A DNA stretch of 64,000 nt from Phytohabitans flavus (GTDB taxonomy: Bacteria > Actinomycetota > Actinomycetes > Mycobacteriales > Micromonosporaceae), in assembly GCF_011764545.1 (NCBI RefSeq), contig NZ_AP022870.1, positions 6,516,001 to 6,580,000 on the forward strand. The letters are read 5' to 3'. The notes below the pieces were generated by a model. The model saw nothing but the letters and a program-made list of their open reading frames with translations. It made no database searches and was not told where the DNA came from. Positions 46,802 through 55,389 of this stretch are shown here, piece by piece (position 1 is the first letter of the stretch; each line of letters starts with the position of its first letter). A program made the position numbers and the translations under genes.

Positions 46802-48523
46802 CTAGCTCACCGGCACGGTGGCGGTCACCGTGGCCTGGTCGATATCGGAAATACGTACCGTGAACTTGAGCTGCCAGTCGCCCTCGAGCGGGAGGGTGAT
46901 CTCACCGGTGGCGTGGTTGTCGGTGAGCGGCAGCAGCGGGATGTCGACCGGCGCCACGTCGTTGGCGGGCAGCGCGGCGGTGCCCTTCCACTCGACCACC
47001 GGCAGCGGCTTGTTCGCCTTGTCGTAGGCGTAGAGGTGGACCGAGTTGTTGCCCTTCTTCGCCGGGTCGACGTCGACCTGGAGCTTGAAGAGGTTGCTGT
47101 CGAGCGTGGCGGAGTAGAAGCCGGGCCCGCCGAGCTCCTCGTTCGCGGAGGCGGTGCGCGCCGGGGTGGTCTGCACCAGCACCGCGGAAAGGCCCAGCAC
47201 GACGGCGGTGACGGCAAGTTCGACACCGACCGTGCGACGCAGCCGCCGCGGTCCGCCGTCACCAAGCCGGTCGCGGACCAGCTTGCGGGAGTACGCGGCG
47301 ACGGCCACCACGGCGCCGAACAGCACCACCTTCGCGATGATCAGTCGGCCGTACGTCGTCGACACGAGCGCGTCCGGCGTACCCACCTCGATCAGCGCCT
47401 GCACCGTTCCGGCCAGCACAAGCGCGGCCACCGCCAGGGTCGCCCAGCGCGACCAGATCGGCAGGATCGCCCCCAGCTCGCGGTCGTTGGCCTGGCGCAA
47501 CAGGAACGCGAACAGCATCACCAGCCCGCCCAGCCACACCGCCATGCTCGTCAGGTGCACCGCGTCGACCACCACCGAGACCGCCGCGACCGGTGAGGCG
47601 GCCGGGTGGCCGGCGACCGGCCAGGTGATGACGGCCGCCCCGCCCAGTACCGCCAGCAGGATCTGGTCGACCCGGCCGGTCTCGCCGCGTAGCAGCGGGC
47701 GGAGCAGCAGCGCGATCGCCACCAGCAGCCCCAGCCGGATCAGGTGCGCCGTACCGAACGTGCTGGACAGCACATTTCGGAGCCCGCTGCCGTCGACGTC
47801 GAAGAGCCCGCCGCCCGTCGTGTACGGCACCTGGAGCCAGATTCCGGCGAGTGTGGCGAGTGTCACCAGCCCAACGCCAGTCCAGACCACATTCCCCGGG
47901 CCGCTGCGCGAGAGCCGGGTCGGCCACAGCAGGCTGATCACCAGGACCGGGCCGACAAGCAGGACCAGGCCGGCGTACCCGATGTAGCGCGCCACCTTCG
48001 TACCGGTGGCCACCGCCGGGTCGTCGCCCTGCTGGTCGGCAGTGTCGCTGGGCGTGGTGGAGGGGGCGCCGACCGAGTAGGTGAATCCGCCCGCCACCGG
48101 GTGGCTGTCCGCCGAGATCACCCGGTAGCTGACCAGGTACGTCCCCTGCGCACCGGTCTCCTGTATCGGGATCGTCACGACCGCACCGTCGAAGCTTGCG
48201 TCGCCCTGGTCCACTCGCTTGCCGTCCGGGCCGATCACGCGCACCCGGTCGGGCACCTTGCGCACCGACTCGCTGAAGGTCAGTACGACTTCGGTCGGCG
48301 CGGCCTGGAGCACGGAGTTGCCGATCGGGTTGCTGCTGGCGAGCACAGCGTGGGCGCTGGCGGGGGAAGCCGGAAGCGCCAGGGTGGCGAGCGCGCCGGC
48401 GAGGATGGCCAGCACATAAAGCGGGAGTCGCGAGGCTACGGACCTCGGCCCCGACGGCGGACGAGCGCCGAGCGACGGAGCGTGGAAGGCACAGCGGGGG
48501 GCGCGGCGGGTCATGCCGGCCAT
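46802..48523 (-). CDS. copCD: CopC-CopD fusion copper transport/resistance protein
   Basis: About 573 residues. After a signal peptide (ending PASAHAV) comes a CopC domain with the mature N-terminal His, SNPIGNSVLQAAPTEVVLTFSE and DSHPVAGGFTYSVG. A CopD membrane domain follows with eight or more helices and conserved His residues (GHPAASPVAAVSVVVDAVHLTSMAVWLGGL). A C-terminal exported beta domain ends the protein. It moves or buffers copper at the cell envelope. ATG at 48523 or 48514; the longer upstream frame crosses the sigma factor promoter and is rejected. Confidence 0.9.
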   Translation of the reverse strand: MAGMTRRAPRCAFHAPSLGARPPSGPRSVASRLPLYVLAILAGALATLALPASPASAHAVLASSNPIGNSVLQAAPTEVVLTFSESVRKVPDRVRVIGPDGKRVDQGDASFDGAVVTIPIQETGAQGTYLVSYRVISADSHPVAGGFTYSVGAPSTTPSDTADQQGDDPAVATGTKVARYIGYAGLVLLVGPVLVISLLWPTRLSRSGPGNVVWTGVGLVTLATLAGIWLQVPYTTGGGLFDVDGSGLRNVLSSTFGTAHLIRLGLLVAIALLLRPLLRGETGRVDQILLAVLGGAAVITWPVAGHPAASPVAAVSVVVDAVHLTSMAVWLGGLVMLFAFLLRQANDRELGAILPIWSRWATLAVAALVLAGTVQALIEVGTPDALVSTTYGRLIIAKVVLFGAVVAVAAYSRKLVRDRLGDGGPRRLRRTVGVELAVTAVVLGLSAVLVQTTPARTASANEELGGPGFYSATLDSNLFKLQVDVDPAKKGNNSVHLYAYDKANKPLPVVEWKGTAALPANDVAPVDIPLLPLTDNHATGEITLPLEGDWQLKFTVRISDIDQATVTATVPVS

Positions 48524-48658
48524 AATTTCTGAGCCGGGCGCGCGAACGCGAGCCGGGTCGCATAGCCGGTCATGGCTGTGTAGTCGTTGGACGGCCGGAA
48601 AAAGTTCCCGGAGGGGCACACATCCTTTTTTCAGCCATCCCGCGTACCCTGAGGTGCC

Positions 48659-49207
48659 GTGATTCCTGCCCAGCGTGATGGCCACGCCGCCGATGAGTGG
48701 GTGGATGCTGCCCGCCTCGGCGACCGGTTCGCGCAGGCGGAGTTCGTGCGGGTCACCCAGGTCGAGGTGTGGCGGTTCGTCGCCGCGCTTGTCGATCCGG
48801 GCAGTGCGGACGATCTGACGCAGGAGACCTACCTGCGGGCGTTCCGGGCACTTCCCTCGTTCGAGGGGCGTTCCAGCGCGCGTACGTGGCTGCTCGGCAT
48901 CGCCCGCCGGGCCTGCGCCGACCACGTCCGCACCGTGGTCCGCCGCCGCAAGCTCGACGAGCGGCTAGCCGTGCAGGCGGCGACCGACGGCCCCTACCCT
49001 GACCCGGCCGGCCAGTTCGGCGCCGCCGACCTGCTGCGGCGGCTGCCAGACGAGCGGCGCGGGGCGTTCGTGCTTACCCAGGTGCTCGGCTTGTCGTATG
49101 CGGAGGCGGCGGACGTGGAGGGCGTGCCGGTGGGCACCATCCGCTCCCGCGTCGCACGCGCCCGCGCCGACCTCGTGGACGCGGTCGGCGACGCGCTCGC
49201 GAGCTAG
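48659..49207 (+). CDS. sigC: ECF sigma factor, SigC type
   Basis: A 182-residue sigma-70 family protein. Region 2: VWRFVAALVDPGSADDLTQETYLRAFRALPSF, SSARTWLLGIARRACADHVR. Region 4: LLRRLPDERRGAFVLTQVLGLSYAEAADVEGVPVGTIRSRVARARADL. The wording closely follows mycobacterial SigC, which is linked to copper acquisition. GTG start. It is divergent from copCD and upstream of a redox/copper run, which supports a role in metal homeostasis. No anti-sigma gene adjoins, as for SigC. Confidence 0.88.
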   Translation: MIPAQRDGHAADEWVDAARLGDRFAQAEFVRVTQVEVWRFVAALVDPGSADDLTQETYLRAFRALPSFEGRSSARTWLLGIARRACADHVRTVVRRRKLDERLAVQAATDGPYPDPAGQFGAADLLRRLPDERRGAFVLTQVLGLSYAEAADVEGVPVGTIRSRVARARADLVDAVGDALAS

Positions 49208-49275
49208 GGCGCCACCACACCGAGACCCACGGCATACGCCGCAGAAGCAACCTCCAGAAACCGTAGGACGACTAA

Positions 49276-49791
49276 ATGAATGTGACCGCCGCGAGCACGC
49301 CCGTTTCGCCCACATTTATGAGTAGATGGCGTACCGCGCAGCCCTGGCTCGGCACGCTGGTTCGCCTGGGCCTCGCCGCCGTCTGGCTGGCCGCCGGCGG
49401 TGCCAAGGTCGGCGACCTCGCGGGGTCCGGCCGGGCCGTCAACGCCTACGACGTGATGCCCTACGACCTGGCCAAGGTGATCGGCGCCGCGCTCCCCTTC
49501 GTCGAGCTCGCGCTCGGCGTACTCCTCGTGGTGGGCCTCGCCACGCGACTTGCCGCCGGCGTCTCGGCGGCGCTGTTGGTGGTCTTCATCGCGGGTATCA
49601 CGCAGGCGTGGGCGCGCGGCCTGCAGATCGACTGCGGCTGCTTCGGCAGCGGCGGGCAGCTCGCCGCGGGCCAGAGCCCCACCTACGGCCCCGAGATCCT
49701 GCGCGACCTGGGCTTTCTCGTGCTAGCCGGGTTCCTCCTGATCTGGCCCCTCACCCGTTTGTCCATCGATAGTTGGCTGGAGAAGAAATGA
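49276..49791 (+). CDS. MauE/DoxX-like membrane protein
   Basis: A 171-residue protein with four transmembrane helices (LVRLGLAAVWLAAGGAKV, VIGAALPFVELALGVLLVVG, AAGVSAALLVVFIAGI, LRDLGFLVLAGFLLIW) and the MauE-type IDCGCFG motif. Proteins of this type are thought to support disulfide handling with a partner thiol-disulfide protein, here the next gene, which it overlaps (ATGA). An ATG at 49318 is an alternative start. Confidence 0.85.
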   Translation: MNVTAASTPVSPTFMSRWRTAQPWLGTLVRLGLAAVWLAAGGAKVGDLAGSGRAVNAYDVMPYDLAKVIGAALPFVELALGVLLVVGLATRLAAGVSAALLVVFIAGITQAWARGLQIDCGCFGSGGQLAAGQSPTYGPEILRDLGFLVLAGFLLIWPLTRLSIDSWLEKK

Positions 49792-50486
49792 GTTCCAGGG
49801 CCGGGCAAAAGCAGGCCTCGCGGGCGGTACGCGACTACATCGCCCGGGAGAAGCGGCGTACGCGCACGCTGTGGGCGACGATCGCGGCGGTGGCGGTGCT
49901 GGTGATCGCCGGGCTGATCGGCTGGGGTGTGGTGGCGAGCCAGAATTCCGGCGGGTTCACGCCGCCGCCGGGCGCGGTGGAAAACGGCACCGGCATCAAG
50001 GTCGGCAGCGGGCCGGTCCAGATCGACATCTACGAAGACTTCATCTGCCCCGTCTGCGGGCAGTTCGAGCAGCAGACCGGCGGCACGATCGACCAGCTGG
50101 TCGCCCAGGGCAAGGCCGCTGCCGTGTACCACCCGGTGGCCTTCCTCGACCGTGCGTCCAGCACCGACTACTCCACCCGGTCCTCGGCCGCTTCCGGGGC
50201 CGCGGCGGAGGGCGGTAAGTTCCGGGAGTACGCCAAGGCGCTCTTCGCGCAGCAGCCGGCCGAGGGGAGCGCCGGCCTCAGCGACGACCAGCTGATCCAG
50301 ATCGGCCGGTCTGTCGGCCTCGGAGACGCCTTCGCCCAGGCGGTACGGGACGGGAAGTACAAGCCGTGGACGGCACATGTGACCGACGCAGCGAGTGGGG
50401 ACCGCGTAAACGGCACACCCACCGTGCGGGTGAACGGCAAGGACGTCCAGCCCACGACACAGGCGATCCAGGCAGCGGTCGGCTGA
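49788..50486 (+). CDS. DsbA-family thiol-disulfide oxidoreductase, membrane-anchored
   Basis: A 232-residue protein: a basic N-terminus, one membrane anchor (TIAAVAVLVIAGLIGWGVVA), then a thioredoxin-fold DsbA domain with IDIYEDFICPVCGQFE (CPVC active site) and the cis-Pro region NGTPTVRVNG. It acts outside the membrane on exported cysteine proteins, probably with the preceding MauE-like partner. The ATGA overlap fixes the start. Confidence 0.9.
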   Translation: MSSRAGQKQASRAVRDYIAREKRRTRTLWATIAAVAVLVIAGLIGWGVVASQNSGGFTPPPGAVENGTGIKVGSGPVQIDIYEDFICPVCGQFEQQTGGTIDQLVAQGKAAAVYHPVAFLDRASSTDYSTRSSAASGAAAEGGKFREYAKALFAQQPAEGSAGLSDDQLIQIGRSVGLGDAFAQAVRDGKYKPWTAHVTDAASGDRVNGTPTVRVNGKDVQPTTQAIQAAVG

Positions 50487-51541
50487 GAACGCTCGTCTGC
50501 GCGGCGGCCGCCGGTGTCCTGCTCGCACTGGCGGCACCGGCCGCGGCGTACGCGCACGGGGGCGACGCCCCGGACGCCACCAACTACCGCACGGTGGTCA
50601 CGTCCGCGCCGCCGATGGAGGGGCTGACGGTACGGGCCGTCGAGGCGGGCGCCCGGCTGGAGCTCGACAACCGCACGGGCCGCACGCTCGAGGTGCTCGG
50701 CTACGACGGCGAGCCCTACCTGGAGGTACGCCCCGACGGGGTGTACGAGAACACGCGCTCCCCCGCCACGTACCTCAACGAGACGCTGGCCGGTGACGCC
50801 GAGCCGCCGCCGACCGCCGACCCGACCCAGCCGCCGGAGTGGCGGCGCGCCTCGGACGAGCCGGTGGCCCGCTGGCACGACCACCGCACGCACTGGATGA
50901 GCGCGGAGCCGCCGCCGGCCGTGCGCGCCGACCCCCGCCAGGAGCAGCGGGTACGCGACTGGGTCGTGCCGCTGCGCGACGGCGTGTCCACGATGGAGGT
51001 ACGCGGCACGCTCGACTGGGTGCCGCCGCCGAGCCCCGGCGTGTGGTGGGCGTTCGTCATCATCGTCGGCGCCGCCGTGGCCGCGCTCGGGCTGTGGTCG
51101 CGGGCCCTGCCGGTGCTGGCCGGGCTGGCCGTCGCGCTGGGCCCGCTCGCCATCGGGTACGCGGTCGCCCGCGAGGTCGACGCCGGCACCACCGGGGTCG
51201 GCCGCGTGCTGGTGGGGCTGCTGGTCGGTCAGGTGTGGCCGGTCGCCACCGCGCTGGCCGTGATCGCCGCCGGCGTGTACGCGTTCCGCCGCCGGCCGGC
51301 CGCCGACTTCGCGCTCGCCATGGCCGGCACCTGCGTGGCCGTCTTCGCCGGTGCCGCCAACGCGGCGGTGTTCGCCCGCGGTGTGGTACCCGTGCCATGG
51401 TCGCCAGGGCTCGCCCGGCTGGTGATCCTCGCGGTGATCGCGGTCGGCGGAGGCATGGCGGTGGCGGCCGCCCTGCGCATGCGCGAGGCGGCGCGTGCGG
51501 CAGCACCTGAGCCGGAGCAGGAAGAGCCGGCTACCTCGTAA
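50483..51541 (+). CDS. Exported/membrane protein of the copper cluster
   Basis: About 352 residues. An N-terminal signal (LVCAAAAGVLLALAAPAAAYAHGG), an extracytoplasmic beta domain (ATNYRTVVTSAPPMEGLTVRAVEAGARLELDN), and at least five C-terminal membrane helices. The mature N-terminus again starts with a His. Relatives sit beside copCD in actinobacteria. The start is unclear: CTG at 50483 overlapping the previous stop fits the signal peptide, while an ATG at 50366 would lie deep in the previous gene. The tail overlaps cbiO by 11 bp (convergent). Confidence 0.7.
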   Translation: MRTLVCAAAAGVLLALAAPAAAYAHGGDAPDATNYRTVVTSAPPMEGLTVRAVEAGARLELDNRTGRTLEVLGYDGEPYLEVRPDGVYENTRSPATYLNETLAGDAEPPPTADPTQPPEWRRASDEPVARWHDHRTHWMSAEPPPAVRADPRQEQRVRDWVVPLRDGVSTMEVRGTLDWVPPPSPGVWWAFVIIVGAAVAALGLWSRALPVLAGLAVALGPLAIGYAVAREVDAGTTGVGRVLVGLLVGQVWPVATALAVIAAGVYAFRRRPAADFALAMAGTCVAVFAGAANAAVFARGVVPVPWSPGLARLVILAVIAVGGGMAVAAALRMREAARAAAPEPEQEEPATS

Positions 51542-52277
51542 CCGCGAAACCGTACGGCAGCTCCAGCCGGTGCCGGGCGAGCAGCTCGGAGTCGGTCAGC
51601 AGCTCACGCGTGGGCGCGTCGGCCACGATCCGCCCCTCGTCGAGGATCACCGAGCGATCGCAGAGCTCCAGCGCGTACGGCAGGTCGTGGGTGACCATCA
51701 GCAGCGTCACCGGCAGCGACCGCAGGATCTCGGCCAGCTCGCGCCGGGCCGCCGGGTCGAGGTTGGACGACGGCTCGTCGAGCACCAGGATCTCCGGGCG
51801 CATCGAGAGCACCGTCGCCACCGCGACCCGCCGTCGCTGCCCGAACGAGAGGTGGTGCGGCGCCCGGTCGCGGTGCTCGCTCATCCCGACCGCGGCCAGC
51901 GCCTCGTCGACCCGGGCGGTCAGCTCGGCGCCGCGCAGCCCCAGGTTGGCCGGACCGAACGCGACGTCCTCGCCGACCGTGGGCAGGAAGAGCTGGTCGT
52001 CGGGGTCCTGGAAGACGATGCCGACGCGCCGGCGGATCTCCGCCAGCGTGCCGCGGTCGCGGTCGACGGTCAGTCCGCCGACCGCGACCGTTCCCCCACC
52101 AGCGGTAAGAATGCCGTTCAGGTGCAGGACCAGCGTGGTCTTGCCGGCCCCGTTGGGGCCGAGCAGCGCCACCCGCTCGCCCCGGCCTATCGAGAGGTCG
52201 ACCCCGCGCAAAGCCACGTGCCCGTCGGGGTACGCATACTCGACTCCACGCACGTCCAGCGAGAGTGGTTCAGTCAT
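51531..52277 (-). CDS. cbiO: Cobalt/nickel ECF transporter ATPase
   Basis: A 248-residue ABC ATPase: Walker A GPNGAGKTT, Q-loop VFQDPDDQLF (the ECF-type DPD), signature LSFGQRRRVAVA, Walker B ILVLDEPSSNLDP, and H-loop VTHDL. It powers the CbiMNQ membrane complex. Last gene of the cbiMNQO run, 48 bp after cbiQ. Confidence 0.93.
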   Translation of the reverse strand: MTEPLSLDVRGVEYAYPDGHVALRGVDLSIGRGERVALLGPNGAGKTTLVLHLNGILTAGGGTVAVGGLTVDRDRGTLAEIRRRVGIVFQDPDDQLFLPTVGEDVAFGPANLGLRGAELTARVDEALAAVGMSEHRDRAPHHLSFGQRRRVAVATVLSMRPEILVLDEPSSNLDPAARRELAEILRSLPVTLLMVTHDLPYALELCDRSVILDEGRIVADAPTRELLTDSELLARHRLELPYGFAVTR

Positions 52278-52325
52278 CGGGGCCCCGGGGAGATCTGGAG
52301 CGCGGCGGACGATCTTCTTGAGTGA

Positions 52326-53095
52326 TCATCCCAGGATCACCGCGGTCCCCGCGATCGCTGCTGCCGCCACCGGCAGGGTAGCGGCAGCCAGCCACTGGCC
52401 CCGGGTGGCCGCCCCGACCGCGAGCCAGGCGGCGGGCATCCGCCCCTCGTATCCGCGGGCCACCATCGCCAGGTAGACCCGCTCGCCCCGCTCGAACGCG
52501 CGCAGGAAGAGCGCGCCCACTCCGGTGGCGAAGCCGCGCAGCTGCCACAGGAAGCGCGGGTCGTCCCCCGCGAGATCCGCGCGATCCGCATCCGGCGGGC
52601 CTCGCCGCCGAGTACGGCCAGGTAGCGGAGCATGAACGTGGCGATCTGCGTGATGATCTGCGGGCAGCGCAGCCGGTCCAGGCCGACGATCAGGTCACGC
52701 GTCGTCGTGGTCGCTGCCAGGATCAGCGACAGGAGTACGCCGAGCGTGCCCTTGGCCAGGATGTTGAAGCCGCCGTACAGGCCGTCGCGGGACAGCTCCA
52801 GCCCGAGGAACGTGACCTTCTCGCCGGCCGCGATGAACGGCAGCGCGACCGCGAGCAGTACGAACGGCACCTCCACCAGCGAACGTTTGGCGAGCCAGCC
52901 GGGCGGCACCCGCCCGATCGCGGCGAGGATCGCGACAAGTACGGCGTACCCCGCGAAGGCCCAGAGAGCCTCGCGCGGGGTGATCACCACTACCACGGTC
53001 GCGGAGACCATCGCCGCGATCTTCACTTCGGGCGGGAGCCGGTGCAGCGGGGTGTCCCGGTCCAGGTGGAGGACGTGCGCGTGGCCGGCGCCCAC
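52326..53095 (-). CDS. cbiQ: Cobalt/nickel ECF transporter T component (one frameshift)
   Basis: About 257 residues once corrected. It starts VGAGHAHVLHLDRDTPLHRLPPEVK, has four to five helices (AAMVSATVVVVITPREALWAF region), and the CbiQ coupling helices GGEARRMRIARISRG and ALFLRAFERGERVYLAMVARGYEG that contact the ATPase. The frame is lost in the five-base C run at 52565-52569 (G run on the coding strand); one more base gives ISRGDDPRFLWQLRGFATGVGALF. GTG start two bases after the cbiN stop. Confidence 0.9.
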
Positions 53096-53097
53096 GC

Positions 53098-53460
53098 CTA
53101 GCCCTTCCGCTCCCCGGCCTCGGCCGGGGAGCGGCGGCCGCGGGCCAGCCAGAAGAGGCCGCCCCCGATCGCGAAGGTCAGCAGCACGCCCGCCACGCCG
53201 GCGAGGCCGGTCGAGACGTACGCGTTGTCGATGCCGCTGATCCCGTAGTCGGCGAACGGGCTGTCCGCCGTCTCGCTGTCCTTCGCGTTCTGCGCCATGC
53301 ACGAGCCGCCGGTGATCTCGTCGTTTTCGTCGACCGTGCAACCCTTGGTGGAGGCCGAGTCGAGCCCGTCCGGCGAGCCGGATGCGAAGTTGCTCACCAC
53401 GCCGGCGAGCAGCAGCGCCACCAGCAGGCCGCCGAGGATGAACCAGGTCGTCTTCTTCAC
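53098..53460 (-). CDS. cbiN: Cobalt transport protein CbiN-like (PDGLE domain)
   Basis: A 120-residue protein with two transmembrane helices flanking an extracytoplasmic loop: WFILGGLLVALLLAGVVSNFASGSPDGLDS carries the PDGL(E) motif of the CbiN/PDGLE family. It completes the metal-binding unit with CbiM. Its ATG overlaps the cbiM stop (ATGA). Confidence 0.88.
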   Translation of the reverse strand: MKKTTWFILGGLLVALLLAGVVSNFASGSPDGLDSASTKGCTVDENDEITGGSCMAQNAKDSETADSPFADYGISGIDNAYVSTGLAGVAGVLLTFAIGGGLFWLARGRRSPAEAGERKG

Positions 53461-54167
53461 GCCGCCACCCCTTGCGCGGTCGCCGGCTGAACCCGCTTGA
53501 GGCCGCGCAACGCGTACACGAGATCGGGCCTTGTCTTTGCCACGGTCATGACGGTGACGGCCGCGATCAGGCCCTCACCGATGCCGATGAGGATGTGCGT
53601 GCCGGCCATGATGCCGGCGACAGAGCCGAGGCCGTAGTGCTCGAGCTCCGTGGTGCCGCCGAGCGCGTACTGGAGCACGAAGCTCTGCGACGCGGCGACG
53701 ACCGCGACCACCGACGCGACGAACGCGGTGATTCCGAGCCCCGCCGGCGTACGCGGCAGCACCCGCAGGAGCAGGAAGATCAGCAGGTACGCGACCGCGG
53801 TGCCGACGAGCGCCATGTTGGTGACGTTGGCGCCGAGCGCGGTGACCCCGCCGTCGGCGAAGACCAGCGCCTGGACGATCAGCACGACCGACACGCACAG
53901 CGCGCCCACCCAGGGGCCGACCAGCAGCGCGGCCATCGCGCCGCCGAGGAGGTGGCCGCTGACGCCTGGCAGTACCGGGAAGTTGAGCATCTGCACGGCG
54001 AAGATGAACGCCGCGACAAGGCCCGCCATCGGCGCGAGCCGGTCGTCGAGGTCACGCCGGCCGCGCGAGACGCAGTACGCGAGCGCCACGAGGGCGATCA
54101 CTCCGTATATGGCCGATACGGGGCCGTTGAGCACCCCGTTCGAGATGTGGAGCGCGACAGCTTCCAT
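53457..54167 (-). CDS. cbiM: Cobalt/nickel ECF transporter S component
   Basis: A 236-residue polytopic protein. MEAVALHISNGVLNGP places the His of the N-terminal metal-binding loop just after the start, as in CbiM proteins; further markers are GVSGHLLGGAMAALLVGPWVGALCVSVVLIVQAL and AGTHILIGIGEGLIAA. It binds Co(II) or Ni(II) from outside. The ATG at 54167 is chosen because the upstream extension would cross an operator-like repeat. First gene of the operon. Confidence 0.93.
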   Translation of the reverse strand: MEAVALHISNGVLNGPVSAIYGVIALVALAYCVSRGRRDLDDRLAPMAGLVAAFIFAVQMLNFPVLPGVSGHLLGGAMAALLVGPWVGALCVSVVLIVQALVFADGGVTALGANVTNMALVGTAVAYLLIFLLLRVLPRTPAGLGITAFVASVVAVVAASQSFVLQYALGGTTELEHYGLGSVAGIMAGTHILIGIGEGLIAAVTVMTVAKTRPDLVYALRGLKRVQPATAQGVAA

Positions 54168-54197
54168 GGTCGGGAGCTTATTTCCGCTCCTGCTTTC

Positions 54198-54214
54198 TTG
54201 CCAAGACCTGGCAA
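54198..54214. promoter_or_regulatory. Inverted repeat upstream of cbiM, possible Fur-family (Nur-like) operator
   Basis: TTGCCA-N5-TGGCAA, a perfect 6-bp inverted repeat 31 bp before cbiM and 29 bp before bcp. The spacing and the TTGC...GCAA halves resemble the Streptomyces Nur box. Metal control of the importer is inferred from this and the gene content. Confidence 0.5.
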
Positions 54215-54242
54215 TAAGCCATGTTCCGGTAGTGTTCGGGAC

Positions 54243-54718
54243 ATGACCGAGACATCTCGCCTTGCCCCGGTGACATGGCACCGGACTTCGCACTAACCAC
54301 CGACACCGGCGAGACGCTCTCCCTCAAGGAGCTGCGCGGTCGCAAGGTCGTGCTGTACGCGTACCCGGCCGCGATGACGCCCGGCTGCACCAAGCAGGCG
54401 TGTGACTTCCGCGACTCGCTGGCCTCACTCCAGGCCGCTGGATACGAGGTGGTCGGCATCTCGCCGGACAAGCCGGCCAAGCTGGCGCAGTTCCGCGAGC
54501 GGGACGCGTTGACCTTCCCGCTGGTGTCTGACCAGGACAAATCGGTGCTGACGGCGTACGGGGCATACGGGGAGAAGCAGCTCTACGGCAAGACCGTCAC
54601 CGGCGTGATCCGGTCGACGTTCGTCCTCGACGAGGAGGGCCGCGTCGAGCGGGCGCTCTACAACGTCAAGGCCACCGGCCACGTCGCCAAGCTCCGCAAG
54701 GACCTGGGGCTGGACTGA
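54243..54718 (+). CDS. bcp: Peroxiredoxin, BCP/PrxQ type (one frameshift)
   Basis: About 158 residues once corrected: MTETSRLAPGDMAPDFALTTDTGE, LRGRKVVLYAYPAAMTPGCTKQACDF with peroxidatic Cys49 and resolving Cys54, and STFVLDEEGRV. It reduces peroxides with thioredoxin. The frame is lost in the CCCC at 54265-54268; one more C restores RLAPGDMAPDF. Without it the first open ATG would be at 54275, inside the conserved N-terminus. Divergent from cbiM. Confidence 0.92.
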
Positions 54719-54735
54719 GTAGACTCCTTCCCGTT

Positions 54736-54819
54736 GCGGGAGTGGCGTAATTGGCAGCCGCGTCAGGTTTAGGTCCTGGTGTCCGAGAGGACGTAGGGGT
54801 TCGAGTCCCCTCTCCCGCA
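54736..54819 (+). tRNA. tRNA-Leu (UAG)
   Basis: GCGGGAG acceptor pairs with CTCCCGC; the anticodon loop TTTAGGT holds TAG; there is a long variable arm (TGTCCGAGAGGACGT) typical of class II tRNAs, and T arm GGGGTTCGAGTCCCC. CCA is not encoded. Confidence 0.95.
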
Positions 54820-54871
54820 CTGGATCTCACCAGTAAACCGGCCGTTCGTAGATGACCGGCAGGATGAGGGT

Positions 54872-55389
54872 ATGGCGATCCGGTTCGAGCTTGACCCTGC
54901 CCTGACGTCCGCCCTGCGGGAGGCGGTCGTGTCACTCTGGACGGACGTGACCAACGCGGGCGGTGCGGTCGGCTTCGTGGATCCGGTCGCGCGTGACGAG
55001 GTGCTCCCCACGGCCGATGCCGCCTTCGCGGCGATCGACGACGGGCTGGATCGGCTGCTCGCCGGGTACGAGGGCGAGCGGCTCGTGGCGATGCTGATCT
55101 TCGTGGACAACCGGTTCGTGCTGAAGGACCACTGGTGCACGCTCAAGCGCGTGATGGTCCACCCCGACTGCCAGGGGCGGGGTACGGTGTCGCGCTCATG
55201 CGGGAGGCCGAGCGGCTGGCGCGGCAGCTCGGGCGGGAGGCGCTGCACGTCACCGTGCGAGGCGGGCTCGGGCTGGAACGGTTCTACGCCGCCCTCGGGT
55301 ACAAGGAGGTCGGCCGGCTGCCCGGAGCGCTGCGGGTAGGTCCCGGCGACGACCGCGACGAGACCCTGATGTGGCTACCACTGCGTTAG
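54872..55389 (+). CDS. GNAT family N-acetyltransferase (one frameshift)
   Basis: About 172 residues once corrected. The acetyl-CoA motif region is VMVHPDCQGRGYGVALMREAERLARQLG, followed by LGLERFYAALGYKEVGRLPGAL, the classic GNAT motif A/B order. As sequenced, it changes frame in the GGGG of 55179-55182; one more G gives QGRGYGVALM. Substrate unknown. Its 3' end overlaps the convergent expansin-like gene by four bases. Confidence 0.85.

Noticed and set aside
54168..54242. A cobalamin riboswitch ahead of cbiM.
   Set aside because: The spacer is only about 75 bp and shows no B12-box-like sequence.
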